Source: Gari tellinella (Eukaryota > Mollusca > Bivalvia > Cardiida > Psammobiidae). Taken from it: a stretch of 64,000 bases of DNA. This document shows, in pieces, positions 1 to 11,291 of the stretch (the stretch's first letter is position 1; each line of letters opens with the position of its first letter). Under the pieces are notes generated by a model that made no database searches, was not told the origin of the DNA, and saw nothing but the letters and a program-made list of their open reading frames with translations. The translations under genes were made by a program, and so were the position numbers. The stretch is from contig OV277871.1 in NCBI GenBank assembly GCA_922989275.2, positions 62,765,848 to 62,829,847 on the forward strand, read 5' to 3'.

Positions 1-61
1 TAATGGTGACTGCAGCTAGGAGGCATCCTATGTGTCACTAATACAGCCACAGCTCTAGTTG

Positions 62-2827
62 TTTTTAGCTCACCTGGCACGTAGTGCCAAGGTGAGCTAT
101 TTTGATTGTGATGTGTCCTCCGTCGTTCGTCGTCCGTCGTTCGTCGTTCGTCGTTCGTCGTCAACAATTTCTTCAAACGACTTCTCCTCCTAGACTACTG
201 GATGGATTTTCACCAAACATGGCAGGAATGATCCTTATATGGTCCTCTTTCAAAGTTGTTCAAACATTTCCGGTCCATTGTATTTATAGGTCACAGGAGC
301 TAAAAATAGATTTTCCAATGAAAACTTAAAAAATCTTCTTGTCTGAAACCACAGTACCCTGAGCTTAGATATTTGGCACAAAGCATCATCTTCAAGTCCT
401 CTATCAAGATTGTTCAAATGATGCCCCTGGGGTTAAAAATGACCCCGCCCCGGGGGTCGTAATTTTACATAGAGTTATATAGAGAAATCTTCAAACATCT
501 TTTTCTCTGAAACTGATATTGCCAGAGCTTTGCTATTTGGCATGGTGACACTTCTGGAAGCCTTTAACCAATATTGTAAATATGGTTCCGGTCCGTTGCA
601 TATCTAGGTCACAGGAGCTAAAAATAGATTTTTTTTCCAATTAAAACTTAAAAAATCTTCTTGTCTGAAAACACAGTACCCTGAGCTTAGATATTTGGCA
701 CAAAGCATCATCTTCAGGTCCTCTATCAAGATTGTTCAAATTATGTCCCATGGGTAAAAATTGACCCTGCCCCAGGGGTCATAATTTTACATAGAGTTAA
801 ATAGTGAAATCTTCAAACATGTATTTCTCTGAAACTAATATGGCCAGAGCTTTGATATTTAGCATGGTGACATTTCTTGAAGCCCTTAACCAATATTGTA
901 AATATGGTTCCGGTCCGTTGCATATCCAGGTCACAGGAGCTAAAAATAGATTTTTTCAATGAAAACTAAAAAAAAATCTTCTTGTCTGAAACCACAGTAC
1001 CCTGAGCTTAGATATTTGGGACGAATCATCATCTTTAGGTCCTCTTTCAATTTTGTTCAAATTATGTCCCTGGGGTCAAAACTGCCAAGGCCCTAGGGGT
1101 TGCAGTTTTTAGCTCACCTGAGCTAGCTCAGGGTAAGCTTTTGCAATCCGATCGTCCGGCGTCAACAATTTTAGTGTTTACACTCTAGAGGCCACAATAT
1201 TTATCCAATCTTTCTCAAACTTGCTCAGATGGTATATTGCCATAAAAGTTCGGATGAGTTTAATTATGGTTGAAATCGGACAAATAGGTCATGAGTTATC
1301 TACCTTTGAACTGCTGAAAATGCCATATTTAACAGTGTTTACATTCTAGAGGCCACAGTATTTACCTAATCTTTCTAAAACTTGCCTAGATTGTATATGA
1401 CCATAAGAGTTTGGATGAGTTCGATTTTGGTTGAAATCGGACAAATAGATCAAGAGTTATCTACCTTTGAATTGCTGAAAATGCAATAATTAACAGTGTT
1501 TACACTCTAGAGGCCACAGTATTTATCCAATCTTTCTAAAACTTGCCCATATTGTATATGACTATAAGATTTCGAATGAGTTCGATTTTAGTTGAATTCG
1601 GACAAATAGATCAGGAGTTATCTACCTTTGAATTGCTGAAAATGCCATATTTAACAGTGTTTACTTTCTAGAGTTCACAATTGTAATCCAATCTATCTAA
1701 AATTTTCTAAGATTGTATAAGACTATAAGAGTTAAAATGAGTTTGATTATGGTTGAATTCAGACTTATAGGACGAGAGTTATCTACCTTTGAATTGCTGA
1801 AAATGCCATATTTAACGATGTTTACACTCTAGAGGCCACAAATTTTATCCAATCTTTCTCAAACTTACTCAGATTGTATATTGCCATAAGACTTCGGATG
1901 AGTTTAATTATTGTTGTAATCGGATCAATAGGTCAAGACTTATCTACCTTTGAATTGCTGAAAATGATATATTTAACAGTGTTTACGCTCTAGAGGCCAC
2001 AATATTTATCCAAGCTCTCTCAAACTTGCCCAGATTGTATATGATCATAGGAGTTCGAAAAAGGGTGATTATGGTTGGAATCGGACAAATAGATCAAGAG
2101 ATATCTACCTTTGAATTGCTGAAAATGCCATATTTTACAGCGTTTACACTCTTGCAACTACAGTTTTGAATGGATTTTGATTATACTTGTACACAAAGGA
2201 TGTAGCTATACATTCTCAAAGGAGTGCAATTATTGTTGAAATGTAATCATTGTGGCAATAGTTACCTGCCCTTGATATACTTTGAAATGCTAGAAAAAGG
2301 CTTCATTTCAGTATTGTTTAGGCTCTAGTTAGCTGCCTTTGATGTACTTTACCTATACTAAAGTAGGTCGACAAACTTGAATGGATTTAGAATAAAACGG
2401 GTGAAATTGAAAGGTAAAGCTATCAGGCTTCATTACAAATGGTGAGCGATATCAGGGCCTTCAGGCCCTCTTGTACATAGAGTTATACAGTGAAATCTTC
2501 TTCTCTGAAACTATTATGGCCAGACCTTTGATATTGAGCATAGTGACACTTTTTGATGTTTCTTTTACCAATATTGCTGAAATGGTTCGGGTCTGTTGCA
2601 TATCTGGGTCACATAAGCTAAAAATAGATTTTTTTCAATGAAAAGTCTTCCTGTCTGAAACCATCCATGTACAAAATATTTGACAGAACACTTAATTTTC
2701 AAGTTCATCAGCAAGATTTTTGAAATTATGCCTCTGGGGTAAAAAATGATCTCACCCCAGGGGTCATGTGACCTTTGTGTTGGTTTTTCCAGGTGAGCGA
2801 TATTTAGGCCTGCATGGGCCTCTTGTT
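62..2827 (+). mobile_element. Helitron-like TTTTTAGCTCACC element, interrupted
   Basis: The element opens with TTTTTAGCTCACCTGGCAC, which folds back on AGTGCCAAGGTGAGCT. It holds imperfect internal repeats (the phrase GGTCACAGGAGCTAAAAATA recurs every few hundred bases). It ends in AGGTGAGCGA followed by the small hairpin GGCCTGCATGGGCC and TCTTGTT. No coding capacity is seen. A second element (1106-2474) sits inside it. Its right end lies only about ten bases before the splice acceptor of the STING exon at 2838. The 5' hairpin, 3' hairpin and T-rich target suggest a non-autonomous Helitron/Helentron-type element; that assignment is inference. Confidence 0.7.
1106..2474 (+). mobile_element. 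Nested Helitron-like element with ~160-bp tandem core
   Basis: It begins TTTTTAGCTCACCTGAGC and ends GGTGAGCGATATCAGGGCCTTCAGGCCCTCTTGT, so the 3' end is again a short hairpin followed by TCTTGT. The body is a tandem array of about six units of roughly 160 bp, each opening near GTGTTTACACTCTAGAGGCC (about 1171, 1330, 1493, 1651, 1815, 1976, 2136). It lies inside the element at 62-2827. Sequence resuming at 2475 (acatagagttat) is what follows 'aatttt' in intact copies such as the one near 40610. Confidence 0.7.
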
Positions 2828-2837
2828 TACTTTTCAG

Positions 2838-3045
2838 ACTAGATGTTTCATCTGTGAATACTCTACACCAATTAACTGCCTGCATGAGATGGCCAATAGT
2901 TATCCATTTGCTGGTCTTCACAAGGAGGACATGTACAGACAGGCAGAGGAGTTTGTCAGAATGTTCCCATCTATTGTAAGCCGAGAAGCAGTGAAGAAGA
3001 AGCTAGGAGATGTGAGCAGCCTTGTGCAGCTGATATACTATGATG
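2838..3045 (+). CDS. STING gene 1, penultimate exon (end of ligand-binding domain)
   Basis: The exon has 208 bases and 69 full codons. It starts at TRC and ends at LIYYD, with one base left for the next exon. By hand, ungapped, about 24 of 69 residues match the exon at 63219-63426, mainly EYxTP, LHEMAN and PFxGLxKExM. The acceptor abuts the end of a mobile element. Confidence 0.85.
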
Positions 3046-5577
3046 GTACGATCTCTGTCAAATGTTTCACCCTTTATTCTATCTATACGCATTAAAACAC
3101 ATTTAATTCATTCCTCCACTGAAGAAAATAGTTCTGTTTTATACGGTCATGAATATGTATCATATTAAGAAATATTTTCTATTTTGTAACAGACAGTAGC
3201 TTAAAGCAGGCTGAAAGTAAAACAGAATGTGCCTTAAGGGGTATTCTGTTTTATTTTCAACCTGCTTTAAGTTGTCACATATCTTCAGTATAAGAAACAA
3301 GCTATGGAGTGAAGGGTTAAATTACTCAAATAAAATATTCATTGATGTTGTTCAAGAAAGGTGCCAGGATGAAAGTACTTTACCTTACACTTTTATTGTC
3401 ATCTTGCTGTAAGCACCCCTCTGCCTTTAACATTGAAAAACTACTTGTTCATGAGACTGCCTGCTCCATCTTTATGTCAGTCCATCTAATTGTTTGTCAT
3501 CTTTATAACCCCTACATCGAGTTGTCTATGGGGAAGGTTATACTGGAATCACTCTGTCCATCTGTCTGTCTGTCTGTTCGTTCCTGTGAACATTTGACTA
3601 TTGTGTGGCTAGGAGAACAATAGAAATCCCTGTCACTTAAGAGAAGAAAGTTATTATGTCCATTTTGTAACATAAACCAGGCCATAATTTGGAGTGGGGT
3701 AAGGGTTAGGTTTTAGATCATTACATTCCAAAGTTAGAGCAAAAATAAGTTTCTTTTATTGGGCAAACAACACAAAAAGAACAAAAGAATTAGCCACGCA
3801 AAGGTCAAATGTGTATGTCCACCCGTCTGTCCATCCTCGTAAACGCAACTCCTCTTAGCTACATGAACCATTAATCAGATTTTTGTTAGATGTTTTACAT
3901 GTATTTACTTACTGTGCTGGCGGTCTTTTTGATTATAAGGTTGTGGAACAGGGTTTATATTTTATGTACACTGTTCGTCTTTATAGGTGAATATAGGAGA
4001 TAAGAGTGAGGTTGGGCGCCCCTAAACCCAGGTTTAACCCCCCAGTGGTTGTTAATAATTAATTTATAATTGATTGTTGATTGCTGCTGACCGTACCAAG
4101 GCGGGCTCCTATATTCACTTTGCTTTATGTTTGTCTTGCGTGTTGTTTTCTATTTAGTGTGTAGATGAGGGAATGGGATTGCGTGTGTGTGTGTGTTTGT
4201 TTGTTTGTTATGGTATGACTGTGTGTGTGTTCTGCTTGAGAGGTGGGTGTATTGTTTGTGTTGCGTTTCCTGCTTGAGTCTTTCGTATTTATTTGGGGGA
4301 AAAAAACATTGCAGGTTGATAGAGTACCTTGGAAAGATGTGCATGAATAAATATCTTTTCACTCCACCATTTCTAAGGGGAGATAATTCAAAGGGGGAAG
4401 ATAATCTAGTTTTGTTTCATGCCTTATGGGTTATAAGTGCTTGTAAGCGCAACTAATCCTACACTGTTCATTGGATTTCAACAAAACAGTACAAGTTGAT
4501 ATATAATGCTCCCTGTCTACAACGGCCCTCCCAACAACGACTCCCTCCTTACAACCACACTTGTGGTAATTCTCAAACAGGATAATTAAGTCTAACTCTT
4601 TTACTGTTGCAATAGCGTCTGCTTAAGTTGTTGTCTGCTGTTTTCTCTCACAGTTACATATAAGTTGAGATTTTGATAGAATACATATATTGAACAGTGA
4701 CAAACAGCTTGAATCCTGATCAGGATTCAAGCTGTTTGCAAATGTAAGCCAAGTCTTAATTGTCCCTCTCTATAACGACTCTCTCGGAACAACAAACACA
4801 ATATGTGTCTCAGATTGGATGTTGTTGTAGAGAGGGAGCGCAGTAGTACCATCTACAGATCTGCATGAAGAAGTATTTTTCCATTCCTCTATGTCAAAGG
4901 GGAGATAATTGAATTGTAATATTTCATGCATTATAGGTCAAAAACACTTGTAAGTGCAACACCCCTTATTATGATTTTGCGTTAAAGTCTGTCCCTTGCA
5001 GGAGGTGAGCTTGGTAATCTTTGATTACCCATTCACGTTTATAAATCATGTAAACCAAGTTAATCCTGATGATGAGTATATTTGTAATTTTCAAACAGTG
5101 TAGGGAACACTAGTCCTATTCAAACAGTGTAGCCCAGCCTCTAGGAGCCCTCTGAGTCTGTACTGTTTGTGATACTGAAACATATTGTAAATAATATCTC
5201 TTTATGGTCTACATCTACATTTAAACATTACTGACCACCTGTATCAAGTTAAAGATTATGTTAGAGTTGTGTGCAATTACGCAAAACGGGTGACAAGGCC
5301 GTTAGTTGAATACTAGTAAACTGATTGATGATTTAAAATCAACTGTTGATTGGATTGACAAGATATCAGGTGGTAAAGAATTCCAGTCAATTTGAAGTTT
5401 TAGGGATGAATGAGTTGACTGTTGCTGATGCCGACACATTAACCTGTTTATTTCTTCCTGTTTACAGATGAAAATGAACCACTGCTGATGGCACTGAAGA
5501 GGGAAATCAATTTAGACACTGAGGGGCCATCCAGTCTGGTGTACGCTGCATCACCAGAAAAAATGGTGTTAGATTAG
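2838..5577 (+). CDS. STING1: STING-family gene, 3' end only (two last coding exons)
   Basis: This is the C-terminal part of a STING (cyclic-dinucleotide receptor) homologue whose 5' part lies left of the window. Exon 2838-3045 starts in phase 0 after TTTTCAG and ends ...TATGATG|GTACG in phase 1. It encodes CEYSTPINCLHEMAN..., matching the STING ligand-binding strand and helix (EYATP in vertebrate STING), so the Glu and Thr that contact ligand there are present. Exon 5468-5577 follows TTTACAG and completes a GAT codon. It encodes 36 residues ending SLVYAASPEKMVLD, with stop TAG at 5575-5577. No TBK1-binding PLPLRT or pLxIS motif is seen, as expected of invertebrate STING without the vertebrate C-terminal tail. 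The N-terminal architecture (TIR or transmembrane) cannot be seen. The 208-base exon length equals that of the homologous exon at 63219-63426. Confidence 0.85.
3085..3321. mobile_element. Palindromic TTAACCC-type MITE
   Basis: The core is an inverted repeat: TTAAAGCAGGCTGAAAGTAA near 3200 pairs with the complement around 3255-3280. It ends agtgaagggttaa. It belongs to the foldback family that recurs throughout the introns and lies in the last intron of STING gene 1. Confidence 0.65.
3330..4150. other. Intron sequence without recognised genes
   Basis: The stretch holds a short GTCT-rich run near 3555-3575 and degraded repeat-like text. No exon-like frame with plausible splice sites is visible. 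Confidence 0.5.
4181..4232. repeat. GT/GTTT microsatellite
   Basis: Runs of GTGTGTGTGT, GTTTGTTTGTTTG and again GTGTGTGTGT. They give rise to spurious cysteine/valine-rich open frames. Confidence 0.8.
4701..4738. mobile_element. Perfect 38-bp palindrome (GATCAG foldback family)
   Basis: CAAACAGCTTGAATCCTGAT is followed at once by its exact reverse complement. It is the core of the second foldback family of the window, recognised by CAAACAG...TGATCA...CTGTTTG. Confidence 0.75.
5200..5410 (-). mobile_element. 3' end of a non-LTR retrotransposon, antisense
   Basis: The stretch around 5215-5400 reads, in reverse complement, like the 3' end of the LINE remnant at 16690-17425. Shared blocks are GTGTGCAATTACGCAAAACG, TTTAAAATCAACTGTTGATT (rc) and the part encoding IQSTADFKSS. 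It is a short truncated copy in the last intron of STING gene 1. Confidence 0.65.
5468..5577 (+). CDS. STING gene 1, terminal exon with stop
   Basis: The acceptor is CTGTTTACAG. The first two bases (AT) join the G left by the previous exon to give Asp. The peptide starts DENEPLLMALKREI, which matches the last helix of the STING ligand-binding domain, then a short acidic, Ser-rich tail. No canonical AATAAA was found close downstream, so the 3' end of the transcript is open. Confidence 0.8.
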
Positions 5578-5821
5578 ACATACCCATATACCTTCATTTT
5601 AATGAAACCCCACCCTCCCCCCTCTAGTGCTTAAGGAGCATTCTGTTTTCCTACCAGTGTGCTTCAAGCTACCATGCATTTGACACCATATAGAACACTT
5701 ATGATGGTGCATATTCCTGACAGTACAAAATGGAACAATATCTTAGTGAGAACTGGTTTGGTATGTTGTCACAACAGGGTAGAAGAAGAACAAGACTTAA
5801 TCCATTATCCCATAAATACAC

Positions 5822-6190
5822 TTTTTAGCTCACCTGAGCCAAAGGCACAAGGTGAGCTGTTGTGACCGCCCGCCGTCCGTCTGTCCGTCTGTTCAAATTT
5901 ACATCAAGCAACTCTGATACAGAGTAATGGAGGGAGATGTTAACTTGCTCATGATGTTCCTTGGATGCCTCTCTACAGAAATTGTTCAAATGAAATGGAA
6001 AAGTTTTTAACTTAATGAAATTTACTAAAAAAAAGTGAAAAACTTTAAACAATCATCTTGTCAAAAACAACTATTCCCACAGCTAAGATATGTGGTGTAT
6101 AGTATCTTCTACTAGATCAAAATTGTTAAAATCAAAACCCTAGGGTCAAATTTGACCCAACCCTAGGGATTTCCAGTGCCACTTGATGCA
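5822..6190 (+). mobile_element. Truncated TTTTTAGCTCACC element
   Basis: It opens TTTTTAGCTCACCTGAGCC with the pairing arm GGCACAAGGTGAGCT, followed by a CCGTCTGTCCGTCTG stretch. No 3' hairpin end is found. Confidence 0.65.
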
Positions 6191-6275
6191 AGTCTGACAG
6201 TGTAATGATCTGTTTCTATACAGACTCACTGTACCTTCCTGGCTAAGAAGCTACCCTTATACTAAAGGCAACATT

Positions 6276-6352
6276 TTAGCAAACAGTTTGGATCCAAGTC
6301 AGATGCCACATAATGCTGCATCTAATCTGGATCCAAACTATTTGCCACTCAT
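6276..6352. mobile_element. GATCAG-type foldback MITE core
   Basis: AAACAGTTTGGATCCAAGTC pairs imperfectly with ATCTGGATCCAAACTATTTG. It is a degraded member of the foldback family. Confidence 0.6.
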
Positions 6353-6495
6353 TTACATAGTTTCTTATATTTAGAAAATATAAATTATGTTGTTTTTTTT
6401 TTACATATTTCACATTCAAACATTTGGAGCAGACAACAGTTCAGCATGATAATAGCAATTTGCCCTAGAGAACACCTGCTATTACATAACTGACC

Positions 6496-6770
6496 GGGGC
6501 CTCCGTGGCCTAGGGGTATAGTCACTGTGACTTATATCACTAAGCTCCTCATCGCTGTGAGTTCGAATCACAGTAGGGTCGTTCGGATTTTTCATGTGGG
6601 GAAGCCTTCCAGCTGGCTTGCGGAAGGTCGGTGGTTCTACCCAGTTGCCGATTTGTGCCTGAAACAGTGCATAAAGGACTTCTGGGGTCTTCCTCCACCT
6701 GTAATTAGCTGGACGTCGCGATATGACTGAAATACTGTTGAAAGCGACGTAAAATCAAAAACAAAACAAA
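6496..6770 (+). mobile_element. tRNA-derived SINE
   Basis: A tRNA-like head has an A box (TGGCCTAGGGGTATAGTCAC) and a B box (GAGTTCGAATCAC), i.e. an internal RNA polymerase III promoter. A conserved body follows (GGAAGCCTTCCAGCTGGCTT, GGTCGGTGGTTCTACCCAG), and the copy ends in an A-rich tail (AAAACAAAACAAAAAAAAC). It looks close to full length. A 3' fragment of the same family lies at 7982-8050. Confidence 0.8.
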
Positions 6771-6822
6771 AAAAACATAACTGACCTGTCACTGAGATAC
6801 ACAACAGATGATGTTTGCTACA

Positions 6823-7230
6823 TTTTTATGCCCTGGCACAACTTAGTTGGGGGCATATTGTTTTTGGTCTGTCTGTTTGTTTGTTTGTTTGTCTTTCTGT
6901 CAGTCCACAATTTAATCTTGGCCATAACTTTGGAACTACATAAGATAGAAACTTTACATTTGGTATATCGATGTACTCACCTCAAGAAACTCTTCAGCTC
7001 AGTACAATTTGGGCCATGTCCGAATAAAGGTCAAGATCATCTAGAGGTCATTTAGATTTAAAATGGGGTAATTTAACAATAGCCATAACTTTAGAACTGC
7101 ATGTGATAGAGACTATATATTTGTAATGTGTACTAAACTCAAGAAGCTCTTTTAAAGCTATGTACAACTTGGTTCATGTCCAACAAAGGTCAATGTTATT
7201 TTTGGGGGTTATTTCCCCTTGTCATATTTT
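6823..7230 (+). mobile_element. TTTTTATGCCC-type element fragment
   Basis: It begins TTTTTATGCCCTGGCACAAC, pairing with GTTGGGGGCATA, followed by a GTCTGTTTG run and two degenerate units (CATAACTTTGGAACT / CATAACTTTAGAACT). It resembles the better preserved element at 41422-42026. Confidence 0.5.
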
Positions 7231-7267
7231 CTTGTCCGGGAGATAACTCCAAATCTACTGATGTTAA

Positions 7268-7571
7268 TTAACCCATTACCCCATATATATGCCGTTTTTA
7301 AGCCTTTAATTTATTCCTGCACTGAAGTAAATAATTTCACTTTATACAGTTATAAAAATGTAAGAAATAGTATCTATATCTTAGTAGATGATAGCTTAAA
7401 GCAGGTTGAAAGTAAAGAAGAATGTGCATTAGATATCATATATGGAAATAGCTTGATAATAGGAAGTGTAATGGATAAGGGCCATAACCCTGCCTACAAA
7501 CAATATTATTTTACTTATTTCTCTTTGTAATATTTCTTGTCTTTATGGCGTCATTGAGGGTGAAAGGGTTA
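7268..7571. mobile_element. Palindromic TTAACCC-type MITE
   Basis: It starts TTAACCCATTACCCCATATA and carries AGCTTAAAGCAGGTTGAAAG near 7390. It ends in an inverted gggttaa. This is a long-arm, partly degraded member. Confidence 0.6.
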
Positions 7572-7669
7572 AGATCTATTGTTAGTTATATCATATGAGT
7601 CTCATCACTCATTCTGAAAATGAATACAGATGAAGACCAGATGTCAACCTGCAGTGGTAGTTGATCCTT

Positions 7670-8472
7670 TTTAGCTCACCTGGCACAAAGTGCCAAGGTG
7701 AGCTATTTTGATCGTTCTGTGTCCTGTGTCCGTTCGTCCGTCGTCAACAATTTCTTTAAACGACATCTTCTCCTAAACTACTGGATGGATTTTAACCATA
7801 CTTGGCAGGAATCATCCTTATATAGTCATCATTGAATGTTGTTCAAAATATTTCCGATCTGTTGCATATCTAGGTCACAGGAGCTAAAAGTAGATTGTTT
7901 CAATAAAAACTTAAAAAAATCTTCTTCTCTGAAACCACCCTGAGCTTAGATATTTTGCACAAAGCATCATCTACAGGTCCTCTAATTAGCTGGACGTCGC
8001 GATGTGACTGAAATACTGTTTAAAGCATCGTAAAATCAAAACAAATCAAAATCTATCAAGATTGTTCAAATTATGTCCCTGGGATCAAAAATGGCCCCAC
8101 TCAGGGGTCACAAATTTACATATATATTTATATAGTGAAATCTTTAAACCTCTTCTTCTGAAACTTATATGACTAGAGCTTTGATATTTGGCATAGTGTA
8201 ACTTCTAGAGGTACTTTACCAATATTGTTCAAATGGTTTGGGTCCGTTGCATATCAAGGTCACAGGAGCTAAAAATAGATGTTTTCAATAAAAAATTAAA
8301 ATATCTTCTCCTCTGAAACCACAGTACCCTGAGCTTAGATATTTTACACTCAGCATCATCTTATCAGCAATTGGCACAATCATATTGTCATAATTTCTCA
8401 GCTTTCCAAGATATGTTACATTTACATCAACGACTCCCGGTGAGCGATTTAGAGCGGTATACGGCTCTTGTT
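7670..8472 (+). mobile_element. TTTTTAGCTCACC element carrying a SINE fragment
   Basis: The 5' hairpin TTTTTAGCTCACCTGGCAC and the 3' end GGTGAGCGATTTAGAGCGGTATACGGCTCTTGTTT are both present. A SINE 3' end is inserted at 7982-8050. Confidence 0.75.
7982..8050 (+). mobile_element. 5'-truncated SINE insert
   Basis: TAATTAGCTGGACGTCGCGA and what follows match the 3' third of the SINE at 6496-6770, including the A-rich tail. It interrupts the sequence 'ggtcctct...atcaagattg' of the host element. Confidence 0.75.
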
Positions 8473-8599
8473 TCCATAGTATTTTATCAGTCTTTAAGAG
8501 GGTGGTTGCTTGGAGAAAGCTGAAAGTGAATAAAAAAAGTTCACTGAACCCATAACCCCATAGCCAGGTTATAGTTAAATTGTGAAAAAAGGGAACAAC

Positions 8600-8786
8600 T
8601 TTCAACCTCCTTTAGCTATCATTTGCTAGAGTATAGAAACTATTTCTTTATGAAACATATTTATGACTCTGTAAATTGGAATTATTTACTTGAGTGAATT
8701 AGTAAATTAAAGAGCGCTATATAAATCTGGTATAATAATAATAATAATAAAGGTGTAAAAAGGCATATTTATGGGGTAATGGGTTA
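8600..8786. mobile_element. Palindromic TTAACCC-type MITE, right part
   Basis: It has the typical long arm (ACTATTTCTTTATGAAACAT, then TATTTACTTGAGTGAATTAG) and ends TATTTATGGGGTAATGGGTTAA. An ATA microsatellite sits at 8732-8750. Confidence 0.6.
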
Positions 8787-8814
8787 AAAACTCCCTGCTT
8801 TTTAACAAACTGCT

Positions 8815-9064
8815 TTAACTCTTTCCTCCCTGAAACTTTAAATGGACAATTCCAGTTTCCATTTTAGTCCAGTCCATTTCTGACTTTTAAGGGTTGTTTT
8901 TGTCAATGTTTGGCATTGTGACAAACAGTGAAGACCCTGATCAGAGGGCTCCTTTCGGAGCCCTCTGATCAGGGTCTTCACTGTTTGCATAGGACAAGTG
9001 TACTGTTCACATGTACACTGTTTGAAAAGCCTGCCTATATGCGGGACTAGGGTTCAAAGAGTTA
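8815..9064. mobile_element. GATCAG foldback MITE, complete
   Basis: It has inverted ends (TTAACTCTTTCCTCC... and ...CAAAGAGTTAA) and a 66-bp central palindrome at 8922-8987 around GGAGCCCTCTGATCAGGG. The same element in opposite orientation is at 31847-32094, and a third copy at 37778-38025. Confidence 0.8.
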
Positions 9065-9201
9065 AGCATTCGCCTGTCAGGATACAGAAACATTTTTTTC
9101 AATACAGGTGACAGCTTAAATTTGTATAAAACCAAATTAAGAAGAGGTTTCTGCTTTACATGTGTTATGCATTTAAAATTCACCTAATTTTACAGAGTCT
9201 G

Positions 9202-10576
9202 TTTTTAGCTCACCTGGCACAAAGTGCCATGGTGAGCAATTTTGATCTTCCTGTGTCCTTCGTCGTCCGTCCGTCCATCCATCCGTCATCCGTACGCCGT
9301 CAACAATTTCTTTAAATGACATCTCCTCCTAAACTACTGGATGGATTTTTACCAAACTTGGCAGGCATGATCTTTATATGGTCTTCTTTCAAAGTTGTAC
9401 AAATAGTTTCGGTCTGTTGCATAATTATCTAGGTCACAGGGGCTAAAAATAGATTGTTTCAATGAAAACTTAAAAAAAAATCTTGTCAAAAACCACAAGG
9501 GCCAGAGCTTAGATATTTGACACATGGCATTATCTATAGGTCCTCTATCAAATTTCTTCAAATTTTGCCCCTGGGGTTAAAATTGGCCCCGCCCCGTGGG
9601 TCACCAATTTACATAGAGTTATATAGTGATCTTTTCAAAGATCTTCTTCTCTGAAAGAAGTACAGCCAGAGCTTTGATATTTGGCATGGGGACACTTCTA
9701 GATATTTGGCATGGGGACCCTTCTAGATATTTGGCATGGGGACACTTCTAGATATTTGGCATGGGGACACTTCTAGATATTTGGCATGGGGACACTTCTA
9801 GATATTTGGCATGGGGACCCTTCTAGAGGCCCTTTACTAATATTGTTGAAATCTTTCCAGTCCGTTGCATATCTAGGTCACAGGGGCTAAAAATAGATTG
9901 TTTCAATGAAAACTTAAAAAATCTTCTTGTTTAAAATGACAAAGAGCAAGGGCTTAGATATTTGGCACATGGCATCATCTACAGGTCCTCTATCAAGATT
10001 GTTCGAACATTTTCCCCTGGGGTCAAAATTGGCCGCGCCCCAGGGGTCCCGATTTACAAAGGGTTAAATATTGAAATCTTCAAATATCTTCCTTTCTGAA
10101 ACAAATTTGGCCAGAGCTTTGAAATTTGGCATGGTGACACATCTAGAGACCCTTTACCAATAATGTTGAAACAGTTCCGGTCCATTGCATATCTATGTCA
10201 CAGGAGCTAAGCATCATCTACTTGTTCTCTAACAAGATTGTTCAAATTATGCCCCTGGGGTTAAAATGACCTTGCCCAGGGGGTTGCAATGTTACATTAA
10301 GTTATATAGTGAAATCTTCGAACATCTTCTTTCGAAACTGATACTTGGCATAGTGACACTTCTAGAGGTCCTTTAATTACCAGTATTGCTGAAATGGTTC
10401 TTGTCTGTTGCATAAGTCACAGGAACTTAAATACATTTTTTTTCAAAATCTGTTGTGGAGCAAATTCCTCAACTCCTATCAAGTTAATAAACATATTATT
10501 CCCCTTTGGTGAAAAATGACCCAGCAGAGGATGTCTTTTTCCATGTGAGCGATTTAGGGCTGAAAGCGGCTTTTGT
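9202..10576 (+). mobile_element. Full-length TTTTTAGCTCACC element
   Basis: The 5' end is TTTTTAGCTCACCTGGCAC with its pairing arm; the 3' end is TGTGAGCGATTTAGGGCTGAAAGCGGCTTTTGTT. Internal units recur with GGTCACAGGGGCTAAAAATA. A 25-bp tandem expansion lies at 9677-9835. Confidence 0.75.
9677..9835. repeat. 25-bp tandem repeat
   Basis: About six near-identical copies of GATATTTGGCATGGGGACAC plus TTCTA stand in a row inside the mobile element, a local expansion of a phrase present once in other copies. Confidence 0.9.
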
Positions 10577-10755
10577 TAAACTGCTTGGTGCATTTTAACT
10601 GTACATATTTATGTGGTTGCTAATAAATGGTTGTGTTGTTAATGATATGTGATAATATTTAAAGATTCAACACATCACTACACATAAGTGTCTGGGGTTG
10701 TCTTTACGTGTTCCTCTATATAAACTTATGTTTGGTATTAAATAAAGGTTACAGT

Positions 10756-10938
10756 TTAACCCTTATCATGCTAAGCGCGACCTAGCTATTTTTGCAAACC
10801 ATTTGGATCCAGATCAGACGCTGTGTAATATGGCATCGGATCTGGATCCAAACTCACTCATTTTCATAGTTTCTTCCATTGAAGTATACATTTTTCGCAG
10901 ACTGGAAGCAGACAAAAATTCAGCATGATAAGGGTTAA
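10756..10938. mobile_element. GATCAG foldback MITE with TTAACCCTTATCATGCT ends
   Basis: The inverted termini TTAACCCTTATCATGCT and AGCATGATAAGGGTTAA enclose a weak palindrome with GGATCCAGATCAGACGC and its complement. Confidence 0.8.
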
Positions 10939-10989
10939 AGCAAGATCAAAGTAAAGCAGAACGCTCCAAATGAATATTAACATTGGTAT

Positions 10990-11060
10990 CACAAACAGTT
11001 TGGATCCTGATCAGATGTTACATTATGTGGCATCTGATCAGGATCAAAGCTTTTGCAAAT
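10990..11060. mobile_element. GATCAG foldback core
   Basis: CAAACAGTTTGGATCCTGAT and ATCTGATCAGGATCAAAGC pair across a short loop. Confidence 0.65.
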
Positions 11061-11291
11061 GAAAAATTGAAGTATATTACCCAACAAAGCAGCTTCACAT
11101 CTGTCTCTTGCAAGTGAAGGAAGTTTCAGTTACAACACCATTGTTTCGGAATAATACTTAAATGCTTTATCTGCATCTAGATATGCTGTAACATGTTTGT
11201 CATAAGTCAATGATTCAAGGGTTAAGAAAGATGACTGCTTAAAGTAAGATAAAAGTAAAAATCAGCTTCTTTAGGAGTTTTCTGCTTAATT

